DNA from: DAOUAE01 sp034433795
Lineage (GTDB): Bacteria > Chloroflexota > UBA6077 > FW602-bin22 > DAOUAE01
Direction: 5' to 3'
NCBI GenBank assembly: GCA_034433795.1
Contig: DAOUAE010000029.1
Span: forward strand, 70,716-134,715
DNA length: 64,000 nt
Shown here: positions 1-8,870 of the stretch, in pieces
Layout of the letters: the number at the start of each line of letters is the position of its first letter
How positions within the stretch are numbered: position 1 is the first letter of the stretch
Program-made: the position numbers and the translations under genes
Notes under the pieces: generated by a model
The model's database searches: none
Seen by the model: the letters and a program-made list of their open reading frames with translations, nothing else
Told to the model about the DNA's origin: nothing

Positions 1-2
1 CC

Positions 3-686
3 TTCGCCGTCCTGCTCGCCCCAGCCCTGCTGGCGCTCCTAGTTCTCCTCCTCGCCCGCTGGCTCTATCCACAGCCGCAGGCCCTGGCTCCGACCCTGCC
101 TCCACTGGCCACGCAGGGTCTGCCCCGCGCCTACTGGCTGTATCTCGGGGCGGTGGTCCTGGTGGCGGCCGGCACCGTCGATTTCGCGCTGGTCGCTTAC
201 CACCTGGCCCGAACGGCGGCGGTGCCGGCGGCCACGATTCCTCTCCTCTACGCCCTGGCGATGGGCATCGATGCCCTGGCCGCCCTGGCCGCTGGCGCCC
301 TCTTCGACCGCGTGGGCCTGCGGACCCTGCTTCTCTCCACACTCCTGGGGGCGCTGGCGGCGCCGCTGATCTTTCTCGCCAGTCAGAGCCTGCCGCTGCT
401 CCTGCTCGGGGTCGCCCTCTGGGGCGTTGGCCTGGGGGCCCAGGAATCGATCTGGCGAGCGGCCATCGCCATCATGGTGCCTCCGGCCCGGCGCGGCTCG
501 GCCTACGGTCTCTTCAACGCCGGCTACGGTGGGGCCTGGTTTCTGGGCAGCGCGCTGATAGGGCTCCTCTACGACCGGACGCTGGCGGTTATGGTCCTCT
601 TCTCGGCGGGAATCCAACTGGCCGCGCTGCCAGTGCTGGCCCGGCTGGCCCGCCGGCCGGGCCAGCCCACTACCGCGGAGGTGTGA
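3..686 (+). CDS. MFS transporter, C-terminal part (cut by window edge)
   Basis: The reading frame is already open at base 3 and runs to a stop at 684-686, so only the C-terminal part (about 227 residues) is present. It is almost wholly hydrophobic, with roughly six membrane spans. A basic/acidic turn between two spans (FDRVGLR) resembles the cytoplasmic loop of major facilitator transporters, and the last helix is followed by a short basic tail. This is the C-terminal six-helix half expected of an MFS carrier. The substrate cannot be told. The stop lies 1 base before the start of the universal stress protein, so the two are probably co-transcribed. Family assignment is fairly sure, function open. 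Confidence 0.75.
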   Translation, partial: FAVLLAPALLALLVLLLARWLYPQPQALAPTLPPLATQGLPRAYWLYLGAVVLVAAGTVDFALVAYHLARTAAVPAATIPLLYALAMGIDALAALAAGALFDRVGLRTLLLSTLLGALAAPLIFLASQSLPLLLLGVALWGVGLGAQESIWRAAIAIMVPPARRGSAYGLFNAGYGGAWFLGSALIGLLYDRTLAVMVLFSAGIQLAALPVLARLARRPGQPTTAEV

Positions 687-687
687 G

Positions 688-1110
688 ATGTTTCGCAAGA
701 TTCTGGTGGCCTACGACGGCTCCACCGGGGCCGACCGGGCCCTGGCCACGGCTCTCGACCTGGCCCGGCTCACCGGCGCCGAACTCTGGGCCCTGGCGGT
801 GGAGGAGCGTCTGCCCCATCTGGCTGCCACCGTGGGCGAGATGGAGGAGGAGAAGGAGTTCGCCAACCGCTTCTACGGCGCCGCCCTGGCCCGAGCCAGC
901 GACCAGGCGGCCCGGGCCGGCGTTCCGCTCCGCACCGAGCTCCGTCCCGGCCACCCGGCCCGGACCATCGTCGAGTTCGCCCGGACGGGCGGTTTCGATC
1001 TTATTGTCCTGGGACACTGCGGGCACTCCGCCGTCTGGGCCACGTTCCTGGGCGCGACCACAGAGAAGGTCAGCCGCCATGCCCCCTGCTCGGTGCTCAT
1101 CGTGCGCTGA
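688..1110 (+). CDS. Universal stress protein (UspA family)
   Basis: 140 residues, the normal length of a single-domain Usp. It opens with the typical strand and loop MFRKILVAYDGS, carrying the Asp that contacts the nucleotide in ATP-binding members. It ends with the ATP-loop region LGHCGHSAVWATFLGATTE followed by HAPCSVLIVR. The loop fits G-x2-G-x9-G, but the residue after the last Gly is Ala instead of Ser/Thr, so ATP binding may be weakened. Such proteins are cytosolic dimers that bind nucleotides and help cells survive stress. The start ATG follows the transporter stop by one base and a GGAGGTGTG ribosome site lies just upstream, which suggests translational coupling. The next gene is convergent. 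Confidence 0.9.
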   Translation: MFRKILVAYDGSTGADRALATALDLARLTGAELWALAVEERLPHLAATVGEMEEEKEFANRFYGAALARASDQAARAGVPLRTELRPGHPARTIVEFARTGGFDLIVLGHCGHSAVWATFLGATTEKVSRHAPCSVLIVR

Positions 1111-1122
1111 CCGGTGTGACTC

Positions 1123-3546
1123 TCAGCCGGTCGAGCCCGCCGTGACCGCCAGCGCCGACGCGGCCCGGCGCGCCCGGTGCCACCGCCAGAGGGCCTGAAC
1201 GCCCCACAGCAGGACCACCGTCCCGGCCAGGAGTGAGAGGCCGAGCCCGAGCATGACCGAGCGGGGGCGGAAGGCCATCGCCACCACGTGTTCGCCCGGC
1301 TCCAGGAGGATCGCCCGGAAGAGCCAGTTGGCCCGCAGGACCGGCGCCGGCTGGCCGTCCACCCACGCCTCCCAGCCGGGATAGTAGACCTCGCTCAGCA
1401 CCAGGTACCCCGGCCGTTCGAGGCGGACCCGCACCACCAGGCTGTTCAGACCGTAGGCCTCGACCGCCACTTCGCCCAGCGGTCCCTCATCCGTCGGCAG
1501 CGCCGGCCCCGACGCCCCCTCGACGATGACCACCTGGCGGGGGTCGAAGTCGGGCCGCCGCAGCCACTCCAGCGCCTCGGCGTGACTGGCCGCCCGCCAC
1601 TCCCGGCCGACCAGGAAGGCGCGGGGCAGGGCCTGCGGGTTCTCGTAGACATCGATCAGCGGGTGATCGGTGAAGACCGGCCGGAACTTCTGCCGGTCCA
1701 GGACCACATCCTTTTTCCCCAGAAGATAGCGGGCGTTCAGGAGGTCGTAGAGGGCCGAGCCCCGGCCGGGGATGTGCTGCTTCCAGTACCAGTAGTAGTC
1801 GGCCAGAACGACCGGATTCCAGAGTCCCCAGACGCTGGGCAGTTCCGCCAGCAGCGCCGTGTCGGGTTGCCAGATCTCCTCAACCCCGGTCACCGTGTCG
1901 ATCCGGAAAAGACCGCTCTGCTGTTTGAGAAAGGCGATCACCGGCTGGTGCTGAAAGCCGAGCGTGGGGTCAGCGGCTGTGGGGTTGAGCCGGCTGTTGG
2001 CGGTGAAGAGGTCGAGGACAACCAGGGTCAGGCCGAAGGCCATCAGCCCCGGTCGGGTGAGAAGCCGGTAGCGGGCCAGGAGCAGCAGGGCGAAGGCGCT
2101 GAGGAGGAAAAGCGTGGCCAGAACGAAACTGCTGGTGGCCGTCCAGGTCTGCTCGACCAGGTCCTGGTGCTGGCGCTGGTTGACGAAGAGCCAGAGGTAG
2201 ACCAGCGGCCCGGCGACAAAAAGCGCGCCGAAAAGGGCGCCGCCGACCAGCCAGAGGACGAGGCGCAGGGCCGGGCGTTCGCGCCAGGATACTCCCCGGA
2301 AGAGGCGGTCGGCTCCCAGGGCGGCCAGCCCGGCCACCGCCAGGTCGACGAAGACGAGGAACCGTCCGGGAGCCCGGACCTTGTCGAAGCCGGGACCCAG
2401 GCTGTAGAGCCAGCCGTGGAGCGGGGTCCAGTCGCCGAACGCCAGGAGCAGCCCGCCCGCCCCAAGCAGGGCGAAGAAGAGGGTGGCCCGGTCGCGGCGT
2501 AGCGCCAGCGCCACCAGCGCCAGGACCAGCGGCCCGATCCCCACGTAGCCGTAGTTCTCGGTCAGGCTGGGTGGTCCCCAGTAGGCGGTGGGGTCGCGTC
2601 CGTAAAAGTGGGGCACCAGGAGCAGCACGATCCGTTGGGGGAGCAGGCTGAAGGCGGTGGCCTCGGGGTAGCTGAGCGTGGCCCGGACCGAGAGGCGGGT
2701 GAGTTCGTAGCTGGGCAGGAGCTGAACCGCGCAGAGGCCCCCGGCCAGCCCGAAGGTCAACCCCAGGACCAGGACCACCCGTCCCAGGGCCCGAACGGCC
2801 GGCCAGCCCCGTGCGCGCGGCCAGCCTCCGACCAGGCCGGCGACCGCCAGGGCCAGAAGGGTGTAGAGGGTGAGTTGGGTGTGGCCGGCCAGGGTGCTCA
2901 CCGCCAGCGCGACCGCCGCTCCCACCGCCCAGCCGAGCGCCCCGCCGCTGAGAGCCGGCCAGAGCAGAGCCAGAACGAGCGGCAGCCAGGCGGCCACCGC
3001 CACCATGTTGTAGTGGCCGAGGTGGGCGACCAGAAAGCCGCTCCAGCCCCAGACGACCGCCCCGACCAGGCTGGCGGCGACGCCCAGTCCCAGCCGTCGT
3101 CCAAAGAGGTACATAGCCACGGCTGCCAGCCAGTAGTGGACCATGACCAGCCGTTCGAGGGTGTGGTAGCTGAAGGGACGGGCCAGCAGGAAGGTCAGCA
3201 GATTGGGCGGGTAGAGAAGGCCGCTCTGGAGGTCGGCGAAATAGGGCTGACCGCCGTAGAGGTACGGGTTCCAGAGGGGAAACGTCCCCTGCTGGAGCGC
3301 CCGGCTGGCGAAGGCGTACCGCGGGTACAGAAACGAGGCCAGGTCGCCGCCGCCACGCGGGAGGTGGGCGCCCAGGAACAGCACCTCCCAGAAGAAGCCC
3401 GCGTTGAGCAGGGCCAGCAGCCCGAGCGCCAGGAGGTCACGATGAAGGGGAGGGCGAAGCCGGCCCGCCCGGTGGAGCGCCCAGGCGACTGCCATCCCGC
3501 CCGCCCAGAGCAGGACCAGGCCCGCAATCAGCAGCGTCCAGCGCAT
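1123..3546 (-). CDS. YfhO-family integral membrane protein
   Basis: 807 residues. A long N-terminal part contains about a dozen hydrophobic spans. A soluble C-terminal domain of about 250 residues follows, ending in a further membrane helix (near 780) and a basic tail. The motif YYPGWEAWVDGQPAPVLRAN, followed by a Phe-Arg and GEH segment, is characteristic of YfhO-family proteins, relatives of GT-C type glycosyltransferases that in Bacillus and Listeria act in glycosylation of wall polymers. A role in transferring sugars from lipid carriers on the outer membrane face is therefore likely, but the acceptor is unknown. The start ATG lies only about two bases after the predicted transcription start, so the mRNA may be almost leaderless. 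The gene is convergent with the stress protein. Confidence 0.8.
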   Translation of the reverse strand: MRWTLLIAGLVLLWAGGMAVAWALHRAGRLRPPLHRDLLALGLLALLNAGFFWEVLFLGAHLPRGGGDLASFLYPRYAFASRALQQGTFPLWNPYLYGGQPYFADLQSGLLYPPNLLTFLLARPFSYHTLERLVMVHYWLAAVAMYLFGRRLGLGVAASLVGAVVWGWSGFLVAHLGHYNMVAVAAWLPLVLALLWPALSGGALGWAVGAAVALAVSTLAGHTQLTLYTLLALAVAGLVGGWPRARGWPAVRALGRVVLVLGLTFGLAGGLCAVQLLPSYELTRLSVRATLSYPEATAFSLLPQRIVLLLVPHFYGRDPTAYWGPPSLTENYGYVGIGPLVLALVALALRRDRATLFFALLGAGGLLLAFGDWTPLHGWLYSLGPGFDKVRAPGRFLVFVDLAVAGLAALGADRLFRGVSWRERPALRLVLWLVGGALFGALFVAGPLVYLWLFVNQRQHQDLVEQTWTATSSFVLATLFLLSAFALLLLARYRLLTRPGLMAFGLTLVVLDLFTANSRLNPTAADPTLGFQHQPVIAFLKQQSGLFRIDTVTGVEEIWQPDTALLAELPSVWGLWNPVVLADYYWYWKQHIPGRGSALYDLLNARYLLGKKDVVLDRQKFRPVFTDHPLIDVYENPQALPRAFLVGREWRAASHAEALEWLRRPDFDPRQVVIVEGASGPALPTDEGPLGEVAVEAYGLNSLVVRVRLERPGYLVLSEVYYPGWEAWVDGQPAPVLRANWLFRAILLEPGEHVVAMAFRPRSVMLGLGLSLLAGTVVLLWGVQALWRWHRARRAASALAVTAGSTG

Positions 3547-3554
3547 CGGCCCTC

Positions 3555-3563
3555 AGTATACCA
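3555..3563 (-). promoter_or_regulatory. Extended -10 promoter of the YfhO-type gene
   Basis: Read on the minus strand the sequence is TGGTATACT, an extended -10 element (TG, one base, TATACT). The -10 hexamer ends nine bases before the ATG, which places the transcription start about two bases upstream of the codon. No good -35 hexamer is visible, as is common when the TG extension is present. Confidence 0.6.
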
Positions 3564-3574
3564 TACGGGCCGGC

Positions 3575-6262
3575 TCAGTCGCGGGCCAGCGGATTCCGCA
3601 CCACCCAGACCTGGTCGGGCAGCCGTAATGCCAGCCAGCGGCCGTCGCTCGACCAGGCCACCTCCTCGACCGTCAGCCCGCGGGTCAGGGGACGCGCGTC
3701 CTGGCCATCGGCGCGCACCAGCCACAGGTCGTCTTCACCCCAGTAGACCAGGGCCGCGCCATCAGGCGCCCAGCGCGGGGCCCGGCGCTCGAACCAGGCG
3801 ACGGCCGCGGCCGGATCGGCAAAGCGCCGGGGGCCGGCCACCGGCCGGATGACCGTGGAGCCGGCCGGCACACCAGGAGCGGGCCCCAGAACCAGGTGGA
3901 CCGCAAACGGCTGGCCGGGCTGAAAATCGCTCCCCATCAGCCGGCCCTGGGCGTCCAGCCGGGGTGTCCCGAGGACCAGCAGGGCCAGCCGCTGGCCATC
4001 TGGCGACCAGCGCCCCTGGAAGGCCCCCAAACCGATCCGCTCGGCCCGCCCGGCCTGGACCAGCCAGCGCCGGAGATCGGCCACCTGATCGGCCGGCGGC
4101 CACGGTCCCGGCCGGTTCGGCCACTGGACGTAGAGGAAGGCCCGACTGTCGGGCGCCCAGTCGCGAAACTGCTGGAAGGCGGTCGGCTGGGGGCTCTCCT
4201 CTACCAGGGAGGTGACCGTCCGGCGGGGCAGGTCGAGCAGGCGGAGCACCGGCCGGCCCGGGCCCCAGTCCTCGATCGCCACGTACTGGCGGTCGGGTGA
4301 CCAGGCGTAGGCCGTGCCGGGCGGCAGACGCTGGCCGGGAATCGGGGGGCGGATCGCCCCGGTCGTCGTATTGATCACCCACAGAGCGTTGCAGGCCGTT
4401 CCGCAGTGCTCGGTGAAACTCAGCTCCCGCTCGTTCAGCCAGGCCACCAGAGCCGGATTGGGGCTGACCGCCGCTCCGGTGGTCAGGGGCAGATGGCGGG
4501 ACGTGCCGTCGGTCTCGACCAGCCAGAGAACCTCCGGGCCGTCCGGCGTCTTCTGGCCGACCACCGCCAGCGTTCGTCCGCCCGGCGCCCAGAGCGGGGT
4601 TCGCGGGGCGGGGATGGCGATCCGACGCGGCACGAAGTCCGGTCCGACCAGCAGGGAGAGCCCATCGGCGGCCACCACCGCCAGGACCGGCGCCTGGTCA
4701 GACCAGGCCAGCGCCCAGTCACCGGGTGGCGGGGCGACCGGCAGCCGGGAGATCAGGGAAACGTCGGGCGGCAGACCGGTGGCCCCTGGCGCGGGGGTCG
4801 GGCTGGGTGAGAGCGGGCCAGCGGTCGGCGTCGCGGAGGGAGTGACCGCCGGCCGGACGGGGGTGGGGGTGGGCGGCGGAACCGCCACGTGGATGGCGGG
4901 CCACCAGGCGTAGAGGCGGTCCCAGGCGAGGTGGCCGTAGGAGCCAAACCAGCCCGGGCTTGGCGTCAGTTCGTCCACCACCGGCCGCTGGTCGGCGCCG
5001 TCGGCCCGCATCAGCCAGATCTGCGCCCGCTCGCCCTGCAATCGGGCGAAAAGAAGGAACTGACCGTCGCGCGACCACTGCGGCCGCTCGTCGCGGAAAC
5101 GGGCGTCGGCAGTCAACGGCCGTCGGACCGACCCATCGGCGGCGATCAGCCAGATGCGTCGCTCGGCCAGGGTCTGTCGGACGCGCTCGCCCCCGGCCTC
5201 TCCGGGCAACTCCGGGCCGCTGGTGACCGCCAGCCAGCGGCCGTCGGGCGACCAGGCGGGGAAAAGATCGGCTCGTCCGTTTTCGGACAGGCGCTGGCGC
5301 CGGCCGTCGGGCCGGACCACCGTGATCGCCTTGGCCTCCCAGGTCATCCGGCCGCCGCCCTCGACGACCGCCAGGGTCTGGCCGTCCGGTGCCCAGGCCA
5401 GGAAGTCGCTGAAAACGAGGGTGCGCGGAACGATCTCGACCGGCGTCCCGCCGTCCACCGGCACGCGCATAAGCGGCGCGCCGTCGGCCAGGAGCGAGGC
5501 GGACAGCTGCCACCCCTGCCAGAAGAGCAGACTGCGTCCGTCGGGCGACCAGCCGGCCAGGTGGCTCTGGGTCTGGAAGGGGTCGGGGTTGCGGTAGACC
5601 TCGCGCGTCTCAGTCCCGTCAGCCCGCACCCGCCAGAGCCCCTGGAGCGTGACCCGTCCGTCGGCCTGCCGCTCGAGTCGCTCGAAGGCGATCCACTGCC
5701 CATCGGGCGACCAGGCCAGGGCCATCACGCCGGTCCCCTCCCGGGCGCTCGGCGGGACCAGTTCCCGGCGCTCACCGCCCGCGGCGCTTACCAGATACAG
5801 TCCACCCCGGCTGATGTAGGCCAGCCGGTCGGCGGTCGGCGACCAGGCCACCGGCTCCCGCACGGGGTCGAGGAGGTCCACCGGGCGCTGGTCGGTGCCG
5901 GCCCGGCGCCCGACCCAGAGGAAGCGGGGCTCTTTTTGAAAAGCCAGCCACTCGCCCGAGGGCGACCAGCGCGGCGAGTGGGTGCGGCCATCGGTGGTCA
6001 GGCGCTGAGCCGGGCCGTCTGGCAGGGCCTGAACATAGAGATCGCCTCCCCGGATAAAGGCCAGCCAGCCCAGGGGCGCCACCGGGGTAGGGGTCGGTGT
6101 CGGCCGCTGGGCCACCGCGGTGGCGGTGAGTTCGGCCGGCCGCTTGAGGCCGGCCTCGATCTGAACGGCCTGGCAGCCGGCGATGAGGGTCAGCAGGCCA
6201 AACAGGCAGAGCACCGCGATCCCTCTACCACCCGATCGCCCCTGACTCTCGATTCTCCCCAT
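3575..6262 (-). CDS. Secreted lipoprotein with two TolB/WD40-like beta-propellers
   Basis: 895 residues from the chosen ATG, which has a GGAGG site five bases upstream; an in-frame ATG 20 codons earlier has none. The N-terminus is a lipoprotein signal (hydrophobic stretch, then LTLIAGC), so the protein should be anchored on the outer face of the membrane. The mature part has many PD40-type repeats, recognisable as W-SPDG-R/Q-W/L-A, in two blocks. The blocks are separated near residue 465-500 by a Thr/Pro-rich linker (PPPTPTPVRP and onward). Each block probably forms a beta-propeller as in the TolB C-terminal domain. Such proteins bind partners or peptides; no catalytic motif is visible. The gene stands alone between the YfhO gene and the kinase gene, both on the same strand. 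Confidence 0.8.
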   Translation of the reverse strand: MGRIESQGRSGGRGIAVLCLFGLLTLIAGCQAVQIEAGLKRPAELTATAVAQRPTPTPTPVAPLGWLAFIRGGDLYVQALPDGPAQRLTTDGRTHSPRWSPSGEWLAFQKEPRFLWVGRRAGTDQRPVDLLDPVREPVAWSPTADRLAYISRGGLYLVSAAGGERRELVPPSAREGTGVMALAWSPDGQWIAFERLERQADGRVTLQGLWRVRADGTETREVYRNPDPFQTQSHLAGWSPDGRSLLFWQGWQLSASLLADGAPLMRVPVDGGTPVEIVPRTLVFSDFLAWAPDGQTLAVVEGGGRMTWEAKAITVVRPDGRRQRLSENGRADLFPAWSPDGRWLAVTSGPELPGEAGGERVRQTLAERRIWLIAADGSVRRPLTADARFRDERPQWSRDGQFLLFARLQGERAQIWLMRADGADQRPVVDELTPSPGWFGSYGHLAWDRLYAWWPAIHVAVPPPTPTPVRPAVTPSATPTAGPLSPSPTPAPGATGLPPDVSLISRLPVAPPPGDWALAWSDQAPVLAVVAADGLSLLVGPDFVPRRIAIPAPRTPLWAPGGRTLAVVGQKTPDGPEVLWLVETDGTSRHLPLTTGAAVSPNPALVAWLNERELSFTEHCGTACNALWVINTTTGAIRPPIPGQRLPPGTAYAWSPDRQYVAIEDWGPGRPVLRLLDLPRRTVTSLVEESPQPTAFQQFRDWAPDSRAFLYVQWPNRPGPWPPADQVADLRRWLVQAGRAERIGLGAFQGRWSPDGQRLALLVLGTPRLDAQGRLMGSDFQPGQPFAVHLVLGPAPGVPAGSTVIRPVAGPRRFADPAAAVAWFERRAPRWAPDGAALVYWGEDDLWLVRADGQDARPLTRGLTVEEVAWSSDGRWLALRLPDQVWVVRNPLARD

Positions 6263-6396
6263 CGTGCCTCCAGGAGTGCGACGTGTGCAGATCCGCGTGA
6301 CCATCGAGCCAGCGGGGATCACCCGGATCCGCCGGTCCAGTCTACCGCCTGGGGGTGACCGGCGTGTGTCGCCGGCGTTACAGGGTTGTCACCGCC

Positions 6397-7353
6397 TCAC
6401 CCTGCCTCAAGGGGGAGTCGGAGCGTGGCCACCGTTCCCTGGCCAGGGCGGCTGCGGATCAGCAGGGTTCCGCGGTGCCGGCGGGCGACGCGCTCGACCA
6501 GGGCCAGTCCCAGTCCGCTCCCCTCGTGGCTGGCTGTCCCCTGACCACGATAGAGTTCCTCGGTGACGTGGGGCAGATCGGCCGGCGCGATGCCGCAGCC
6601 GGCATCGGCCACCTCAAAGACCACCGCTCCCATCTCCTCCCGCAGCCGGACCTCCACCGGCCGATCCGGCGGCGAGAACTTCAGGGCGTTGTCGAGCAGG
6701 TTGAAGAGCGCCAGGGCCACGAGATCACGATCGGCCAGCACCGGTCCCGGTGGCCAGGGGAGTTTCTGGACCTGGACGGTCACCGACCGGGCGGCGTAGG
6801 CCGGCAGGGCCCGAACGGCCGCCACCGCCTCGGCCACCACCGCCGTGGGGTCCACTCTCTCCAGGGCGAGCGTCGCCGTCTCCAGGTCGGCGAGCTGGCG
6901 CAGGCTGTCCACCAACCGGGCCAGCCGCTCGACCTGCTGGCGGACCGTGACCAGGGAGCGGCGAGCGTCGGCGTCCAGCGGCGCGGCCTCCAGGTTGGCC
7001 AGGCCGGCCCGGGCCGCCGTCAGGGGATTGCGGAACTCGTGGCTGAGGCGGCGCAGAAACCGCTGGCGAGCCGCCGCCTGGGCCGCTCGCTCGGCCTGCA
7101 GGCGCTGGTCGACCTGCCGGCCGGTGCGCGTGCGCCAGGTCTGGAGTCCCAGACCGAGGGCGCTGAGGAACAGGCCGCCGGCCGGGGCCAGCACGGCCAG
7201 GCTGGCCTGAAACCGGCCGACCAGAAAGGTCTCCGGCCAGAGACCGGCGGCCATCCCCAGCCCCACGAGCCCTCCGCCGAGGGCGGGGACCATCAGCAGC
7301 GCCCACCGCGCCTGCGGTAACCGGACGCGCACCGCCACGGTCGGCGCTCTCAC
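6397..7353 (-). CDS. Sensor histidine kinase of a two-component pair
   Basis: 318 residues. Two hydrophobic segments (about 18-40 and 50-72) make a short membrane anchor with little outside the membrane. A dimerisation and phospho-acceptor helix with HEFRNP follows, with His105 as the phosphorylation site. The catalytic domain shows the N box (LLDNALKF), G1 (DAGCGIAP) and G2 (GSGLGLALV). With no real extracellular sensing domain it may sense membrane state or a partner. The GTG start overlaps the response-regulator stop (GTGA, 7350-7353), so translation is coupled and the two proteins should be partners. The nfeD/slipin genes just upstream in the same run raise the idea that it reports on envelope stress, which is inference. 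Confidence 0.92.
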   Translation of the reverse strand: MRAPTVAVRVRLPQARWALLMVPALGGGLVGLGMAAGLWPETFLVGRFQASLAVLAPAGGLFLSALGLGLQTWRTRTGRQVDQRLQAERAAQAAARQRFLRRLSHEFRNPLTAARAGLANLEAAPLDADARRSLVTVRQQVERLARLVDSLRQLADLETATLALERVDPTAVVAEAVAAVRALPAYAARSVTVQVQKLPWPPGPVLADRDLVALALFNLLDNALKFSPPDRPVEVRLREEMGAVVFEVADAGCGIAPADLPHVTEELYRGQGTASHEGSGLGLALVERVARRHRGTLLIRSRPGQGTVATLRLPLEAG

Positions 7354-8057
7354 GGCCGGCCCTCCACCAGCGGTCGGAAGCGGTAGCCTTCGTGGATAAC
7401 GGTCTCGATGTAGCGGGGGCGGTCGGCATCGTCGCCCAGCGCCCGCCGGATCTCGGCGATCCGTGTGTCCACCACCCGCGTGGCCACCGGCGCCTCCCAG
7501 CCCCAGACGGCGTCGAGCAGTCGGTCCCGGCGCAGGACCTCGCCGTGATGCAGCATCAGGTACTCCAGCAGGGCCAGCGCCCGGCTGGTCAGGAGGATCT
7601 CGCGGCCGTCGAGAAAGACCCGGCGGGCCGACCGGTCGAGGAGGAGCGGTCCGGCCACCAGCCGGCGGGCGGTGGCCAGCGGCTGAACGCCTGGCCGGGC
7701 CCGTCGCAGCACCGCTCGTATGCGGGCGACGATTTCTAACGGCGCGAACGGCTTGCTGACGTAGTCGTCGGCTCCCTCCTCCAGACTCAGCACCCGCTCG
7801 GCGGGGGCGTCGAGCCGGGTGAGCATGATGATGGGGGTCCAGTCGCCCGCCGCTCGCAGGCGGCGGCAGACCTCGCGTCCATTGAGGTCGGGCAGGAGGA
7901 CATCGAGCAGGACGATGTCCGGGCGGAGAGTGCGGACCAGCCCGAGGGCGGTCTGGCCGTCGGCGGCCAGGGTCACCCGAAAGCCGCTGCGCTCCAGAAA
8001 GGCCCCCAGTTCGGTGGTGATGGCCGGGTCGTCGTCCACCAGCAGGACGCTGACCAT
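7350..8057 (-). CDS. OmpR/PhoB-family response regulator
   Basis: 235 residues in the standard two-domain form. The receiver (about 1-118) has the acidic pair DD at 8-9, phospho-acceptor Asp52 (LLDVLLPD), Thr80 and Lys102 (SKPF). The C-terminal winged helix (about 135-230) shows the OmpR pattern from LTSRALALLEYL to RVVDTRIAEIRRALGDD and IETVIHEGYRF. It should be phosphorylated by the kinase whose GTG overlaps its stop codon, then bind direct repeats upstream of its targets, which cannot be identified here. The ATG lies 12 bases after the slipin stop, so it probably belongs to the same transcript as nfeD and slipin. Confidence 0.95.
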   Translation of the reverse strand: MVSVLLVDDDPAITTELGAFLERSGFRVTLAADGQTALGLVRTLRPDIVLLDVLLPDLNGREVCRRLRAAGDWTPIIMLTRLDAPAERVLSLEEGADDYVSKPFAPLEIVARIRAVLRRARPGVQPLATARRLVAGPLLLDRSARRVFLDGREILLTSRALALLEYLMLHHGEVLRRDRLLDAVWGWEAPVATRVVDTRIAEIRRALGDDADRPRYIETVIHEGYRFRPLVEGRP

Positions 8058-8069
8058 CGGTTGGCTGGT

Positions 8070-8870
8070 TCAGTCGGGAGTGCTCCGCGCCGCCTCGGCC
8101 CCGATCCGCCGGTCGGTGGTGAGGAAGGGGCGGATGAGTTCGATGGGCACCGGGAAGATGATCGTCGAGTTCTTCTCGGCGGCGATCTCTGTCAGGGTCT
8201 GCAGATAGCGCAGTTGCAGGGCGGCCGGCTCGCTGGCGATCACCCGGGCGGCGTTGGCCAGTGTCTGGGCCGCCTGGTACTCGCCCTCGGCGTGGATGAT
8301 CTTGGCCCGCTTTTCGCGCTCGGCCTCGGCCTGGCGGGCCATCGCCCGGATCATCGTGTCGGGCAGCTCCACATCCTTGACCTCAACCACGCTGACCTTG
8401 ATGCCCCAGGGGGCGGTCTGCTCGTCGATGATCTGCTGCAGCCGCTGGTTGATCTGCTCGCGCTGGGCCAGCAGTTCGTCCAGCTCCGACTGCCCGAGCA
8501 CGCTGCGCAGTGTGGTCTGGGCGATCTGGAAGGTGGCCCGGACGTAGTCGGCCACCCGCACCACCGCTGCGGCCGGGTCGAGCACCCGGAAGTAGACGAC
8601 CGCGCTCACCCGGATGCTCACGTTATCGCGGGTGATGACCTCCTGCGGCGGGATCTCCATCGTCACCACCCGCAGGTCGATCTTCACCATCCGGTCGATA
8701 AAGGGGATGATGAAGAAGAGCCCCGGTCCCCTCGCCCCCACTAGGCGTCCCAGACGGAAGATAACGCCGCGCTCGTACTCCTGGACCACCTTGACTGCCG
8801 AGCCGACGATCGGCAGGATGATCACCAGGAGGATCACCACCAGCCAGAAGAGCGTCGAAAACGCCGGCAT
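8070..8870 (-). CDS. Slipin (SPFH/stomatin-like) membrane protein
   Basis: 266 residues. One N-terminal hydrophobic segment (about 7-25) is followed by an SPFH/Band 7 domain (VVQEYERGVIFRLGRLVGAR, RDNVSIRVSAVVYFRV) and a helical C-terminal part rich in Ala/Glu/Arg that drives oligomer formation. Slipins build microdomain-like assemblies on the inner membrane face. In archaea and bacteria they are encoded next to an NfeD-type protease that cleaves the slipin C-terminus, exactly the arrangement here. I chose the ATG at 8870, which overlaps the nfeD stop (TGATG) and has GGAGG four bases upstream; a GTG one codon earlier is the alternative. Confidence 0.93.
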   Translation of the reverse strand: MPAFSTLFWLVVILLVIILPIVGSAVKVVQEYERGVIFRLGRLVGARGPGLFFIIPFIDRMVKIDLRVVTMEIPPQEVITRDNVSIRVSAVVYFRVLDPAAAVVRVADYVRATFQIAQTTLRSVLGQSELDELLAQREQINQRLQQIIDEQTAPWGIKVSVVEVKDVELPDTMIRAMARQAEAEREKRAKIIHAEGEYQAAQTLANAARVIASEPAALQLRYLQTLTEIAAEKNSTIIFPVPIELIRPFLTTDRRIGAEAARSTPD